Of a DNA stretch of 64,000 nt, positions 62,627 through 64,000 are shown one piece after another. The notes under the pieces were generated by a model. It was not told the DNA's origin and searched no databases. It saw nothing but the letters and a program-made list of their open reading frames with translations. Source of the stretch: Ignavibacteria bacterium (GTDB lineage: Bacteria; Bacteroidota; Ignavibacteria; UBA10030); contig VGVZ01000012.1 of assembly GCA_016873805.1 (NCBI GenBank), positions 1 to 64,000 of the forward strand, given 5' to 3'. Made by a program: the position numbers and the translations under genes. Each line of letters starts with the position of its first letter. The stretch's first letter is position 1.

Positions 62627-63286
62627 GACTGGTTTGCTATTTACCGCTCCCAAAGGTCGAATGCTCCCATTCGGCTAGGGGCAAAACTCCGGTTCCACGG
62701 TCTCTCCTTCTGAAACTGAGGAGTCCGCTCCTCTTTCAAGGAAGGGATCAAGGCGCGGTTGGATTTGAACAAGGAAGCAGCTGACTTCTTGACCTGAAAC
62801 CACAGAATCACGCTTTGTCGCTTTCTTTAGAAAAGAAAGCAACGGAAAGAAATTTGCCCGAAATCACGAACCCACGCGAGTCGCCATCGCCCCAGCCGAC
62901 GATTTCGACACACAGCGATCGAAATCGAATCCCGCATGACGCATCCATCCACCGCACATGCCGGTGATTTCGGTCTGAAAAACCTTGAGGGATGTCATTT
63001 GCAGTGACGCAGTCTGCTCATTCTTCCGACTGGTTCACGACATTGAGGTCTCCCCCTCCTTTTTCAAGGACGGGATCAAAGGGCGGTCCAATTCATCATA
63101 GGTGTTGGCTGACCTCACGGAATCGCTATCCAAGGCGGCTGAGCCCCGATGCTCATCGGGGTACCGTCCTCAGGGGGCACATCCTGTAAATCCCGACTGA
63201 CAACAGTCGGGATGACTCGAAATCCGTTCAGATCCCGACCAAAAAACGGTCGGGATGACTCGAAATCCGTCAAGACGGATTTCGAG
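62627..63286. repeat. gene-free region rich in inverted and direct repeats
   Basis: This 660-base gap holds no supported gene. Elements seen: a diverged ~43-base repeat in two copies (62716-62758 and 63043-63086, both containing TTTCAAGGA-GGGATCAA); a 9-bp perfect hairpin GCTTTCTTT/AAAGAAAGC at 62820-62840; CCCCGAT/ATCGGGG at 63144-63161; ATCCCGACTG/CAGTCGGGAT at 63190-63213; ATCCCGACC/GGTCGGGAT at 63232-63256; a 22-base direct repeat (63206-63227 and 63249-63270); and a 15-bp perfect hairpin (63256-63289). It looks like a cluster of REP- or MITE-like intergenic repeats. Confidence 0.7.
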
Positions 63287-63289
63287 TCA
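63256..63289 (-). terminator. 15-bp perfect hairpin at the end of the T9SS cargo gene
   Basis: TGACTCGAAATCCGT (63256-63270) and its exact complement at 63275-63289 enclose a four-base loop. The stop codon of the leftward gene lies in the stem. There is no T-run directly after it; six Ts occur in the loop of the next hairpin about 15 bases on. It may act as a terminator or as an mRNA 3'-end protector. Confidence 0.4.
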
Positions 63290-64000
63290 CTTCGCCAGGA
63301 CCACTTTTCGAGTCTCCACAAAATCTCCCGCCACCATCCGCAACAAATAGATTCCCGTCGGTAAATCGTTTGCGTTCCAGGTCGCATGGAAGATCCCTGC
63401 CGCCCGGACACCATCCACCAGCACCGCCACTTCCCTGCCGAGCACGTCATAGATCGTCAGACTCATCTCGACCGTAGTCATTATCTCAAACCGAATAACA
63501 GTCGATGGATTGAACGGATTCGGATAGTTCTGCCGCAACGCAAACTGCGTGGGGATTCCCTCCGGCCCTTCGATGCTCGAGACGATGGGAGTACCCGTGC
63601 CGCTGACTGCCACCGAATCAGGCGTTGCTCCGGTTCCGGCAAAAACGATGAATCCGGATTTCGCTCCGGCGCTCGTCGGTCTGAATGATACCGTAAAGAG
63701 GGTGCTTTTACCCGAGTCGATCGTTGCGCCTCCGGGCGATACCGAAAACTCTGCGTTCGTACAAGAGATCGAACTGAACGTGATCGGAGACGTCCCTGTG
63801 TTTGAGACTCTGACAGAATCCGTTTTTGTTCCATTCACGACCACGCTTCCGAAATTCAACGAACGTGAGCTGAATGAGTAGGCCAGCGTTGTTCCCGTGC
63901 CGCTCAATGAAATCCGGACGGTATCTCCTCCGGCCGTCGTATGGGTGATGATGCCGGATTTCGCACCTGCCGAGGTCGGGGCAAATCGCACAAAGATGGG
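63287..64000 (-). CDS. T9SS cargo protein with choice-of-anchor/ASH-like domains (N-terminus outside window)
   Basis: The visible 238 residues are the C-terminal part of a secreted protein whose frame stays open to the right edge. Two tandem immunoglobulin-like (ASH/choice-of-anchor D) units repeat the phrase PTSAGAKSG (FAPTSAGAKSG, FRPTSAGAKSG) with NFGSVVVNGTKTDSVRVSNTG between them. The last ~80 residues are a type A T9SS sorting domain: FALRQNYPNPFNPSTVIRFEI, LTIYDVLGREVAVLVDG, GIFHATWNANDLPTGIYLLRM, ETRKVVLAK. It would be exported by Sec, pass through SprA and be released or anchored after cleavage. Confidence 0.9.
   Translation of the reverse strand, partial: PIFVRFAPTSAGAKSGIITHTTAGGDTVRISLSGTGTTLAYSFSSRSLNFGSVVVNGTKTDSVRVSNTGTSPITFSSISCTNAEFSVSPGGATIDSGKSTLFTVSFRPTSAGAKSGFIVFAGTGATPDSVAVSGTGTPIVSSIEGPEGIPTQFALRQNYPNPFNPSTVIRFEIMTTVEMSLTIYDVLGREVAVLVDGVRAAGIFHATWNANDLPTGIYLLRMVAGDFVETRKVVLAK

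Noticed and set aside
62627-63286. CRISPR array in the repeat-rich gap
   Set aside because: Repeats are hairpins of different sequence or only two-copy direct repeats with no regular spacer pattern and no cas genes.

Overview
The window looks like ordinary, gene-dense chromosome from a free-living Gram-negative bacterium of the Bacteroidota/Chlorobiota/Ignavibacteriota assemblage, most likely on the Ignavibacteria side. The sequence shows three parts of a type IX secretion system (T9SS): a PorX-type regulator, a ~2,300-residue SprA translocon protein, and a secreted protein ending in a type A sorting domain with the NYPNPFNPST motif. It also shows a DUF2723 mannosyltransferase-like protein, DUF3078 and DUF5683 proteins, Kdo and Lpt (lipopolysaccharide) genes, the MEP-pathway gene ispE, and an hrcA-grpE-dnaJ cluster. 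Several genes have clear Shine-Dalgarno sites (grpE, rsfS, accD, epimerase), which is unusual for Bacteroidetes proper. The taxonomic placement is inference. I saw no rRNA, tRNA, CRISPR array, intact insertion sequence or prophage.

Layout. 1-1344: start of a leftward gene with its own promoter, then a 5'-truncated restriction-type helicase and a small PD-(D/E)XK nuclease, the only clear accessory remnant. 1524-5794: four exported proteins, namely an M19 dipeptidase, an M55 D-aminopeptidase, a TolB-like lipoprotein and a P1 (S58) peptidase. 5791-15026: carA, hrcA-grpE-dnaJ, comEA-like, two genes of pilus-like character, rsmD-coaD, an aminotransferase and an FmdB zinc ribbon, ending at a terminator. 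15413-23106 is one leftward run, kdsA-kdsC-(unknown)-kdsD-lptC-ostA-lptB-aroF-tyrA, joining Kdo synthesis and LPS export to the entry of aromatic amino-acid synthesis. 23266-26659: ispE, a TonB-dependent-receptor-like protein and a LOG-like protein. 26645-31328: glycosyltransferase, methyltransferase and DUF2723 membrane protein.

31408-36228: hemW, two tandem signal peptidases and lepA, all leftward. 36518-38424: epimerase, DUF5683 protein and RidA. 38465-47433: parB-parA, argS-rsfS-LytR_C protein, an unknown exported protein, a GlmU-N-like nucleotidyltransferase, panC, accD, tsaB and tsaE. 47430-56051: porX and sprA. 56469-58945: lptF-lptG, completing most of an Lpt set (LptB, C, OstA-like, F, G) in one window. 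58983-62626: DUF3078 protein, a DAK2-DegV fusion and a DUF1295 protein. 62627-63286 has no gene and is full of inverted and direct repeats. The window ends inside a T9SS-secreted protein.

Taken together the window is dominated by envelope biogenesis: Kdo/LPS synthesis and export, T9SS export, signal peptidases, lipoproteins and outer-membrane proteins. Housekeeping genes are interspersed. No strong case for a wholly new system emerged. The best leads are the single-chain fatty-acid-kinase-like DAK2-DegV fusion, the secreted peptidase cluster, the unknown CPIC-motif protein embedded in the Kdo operon, the paired signal peptidases, and the repeat-filled gap near the right end.
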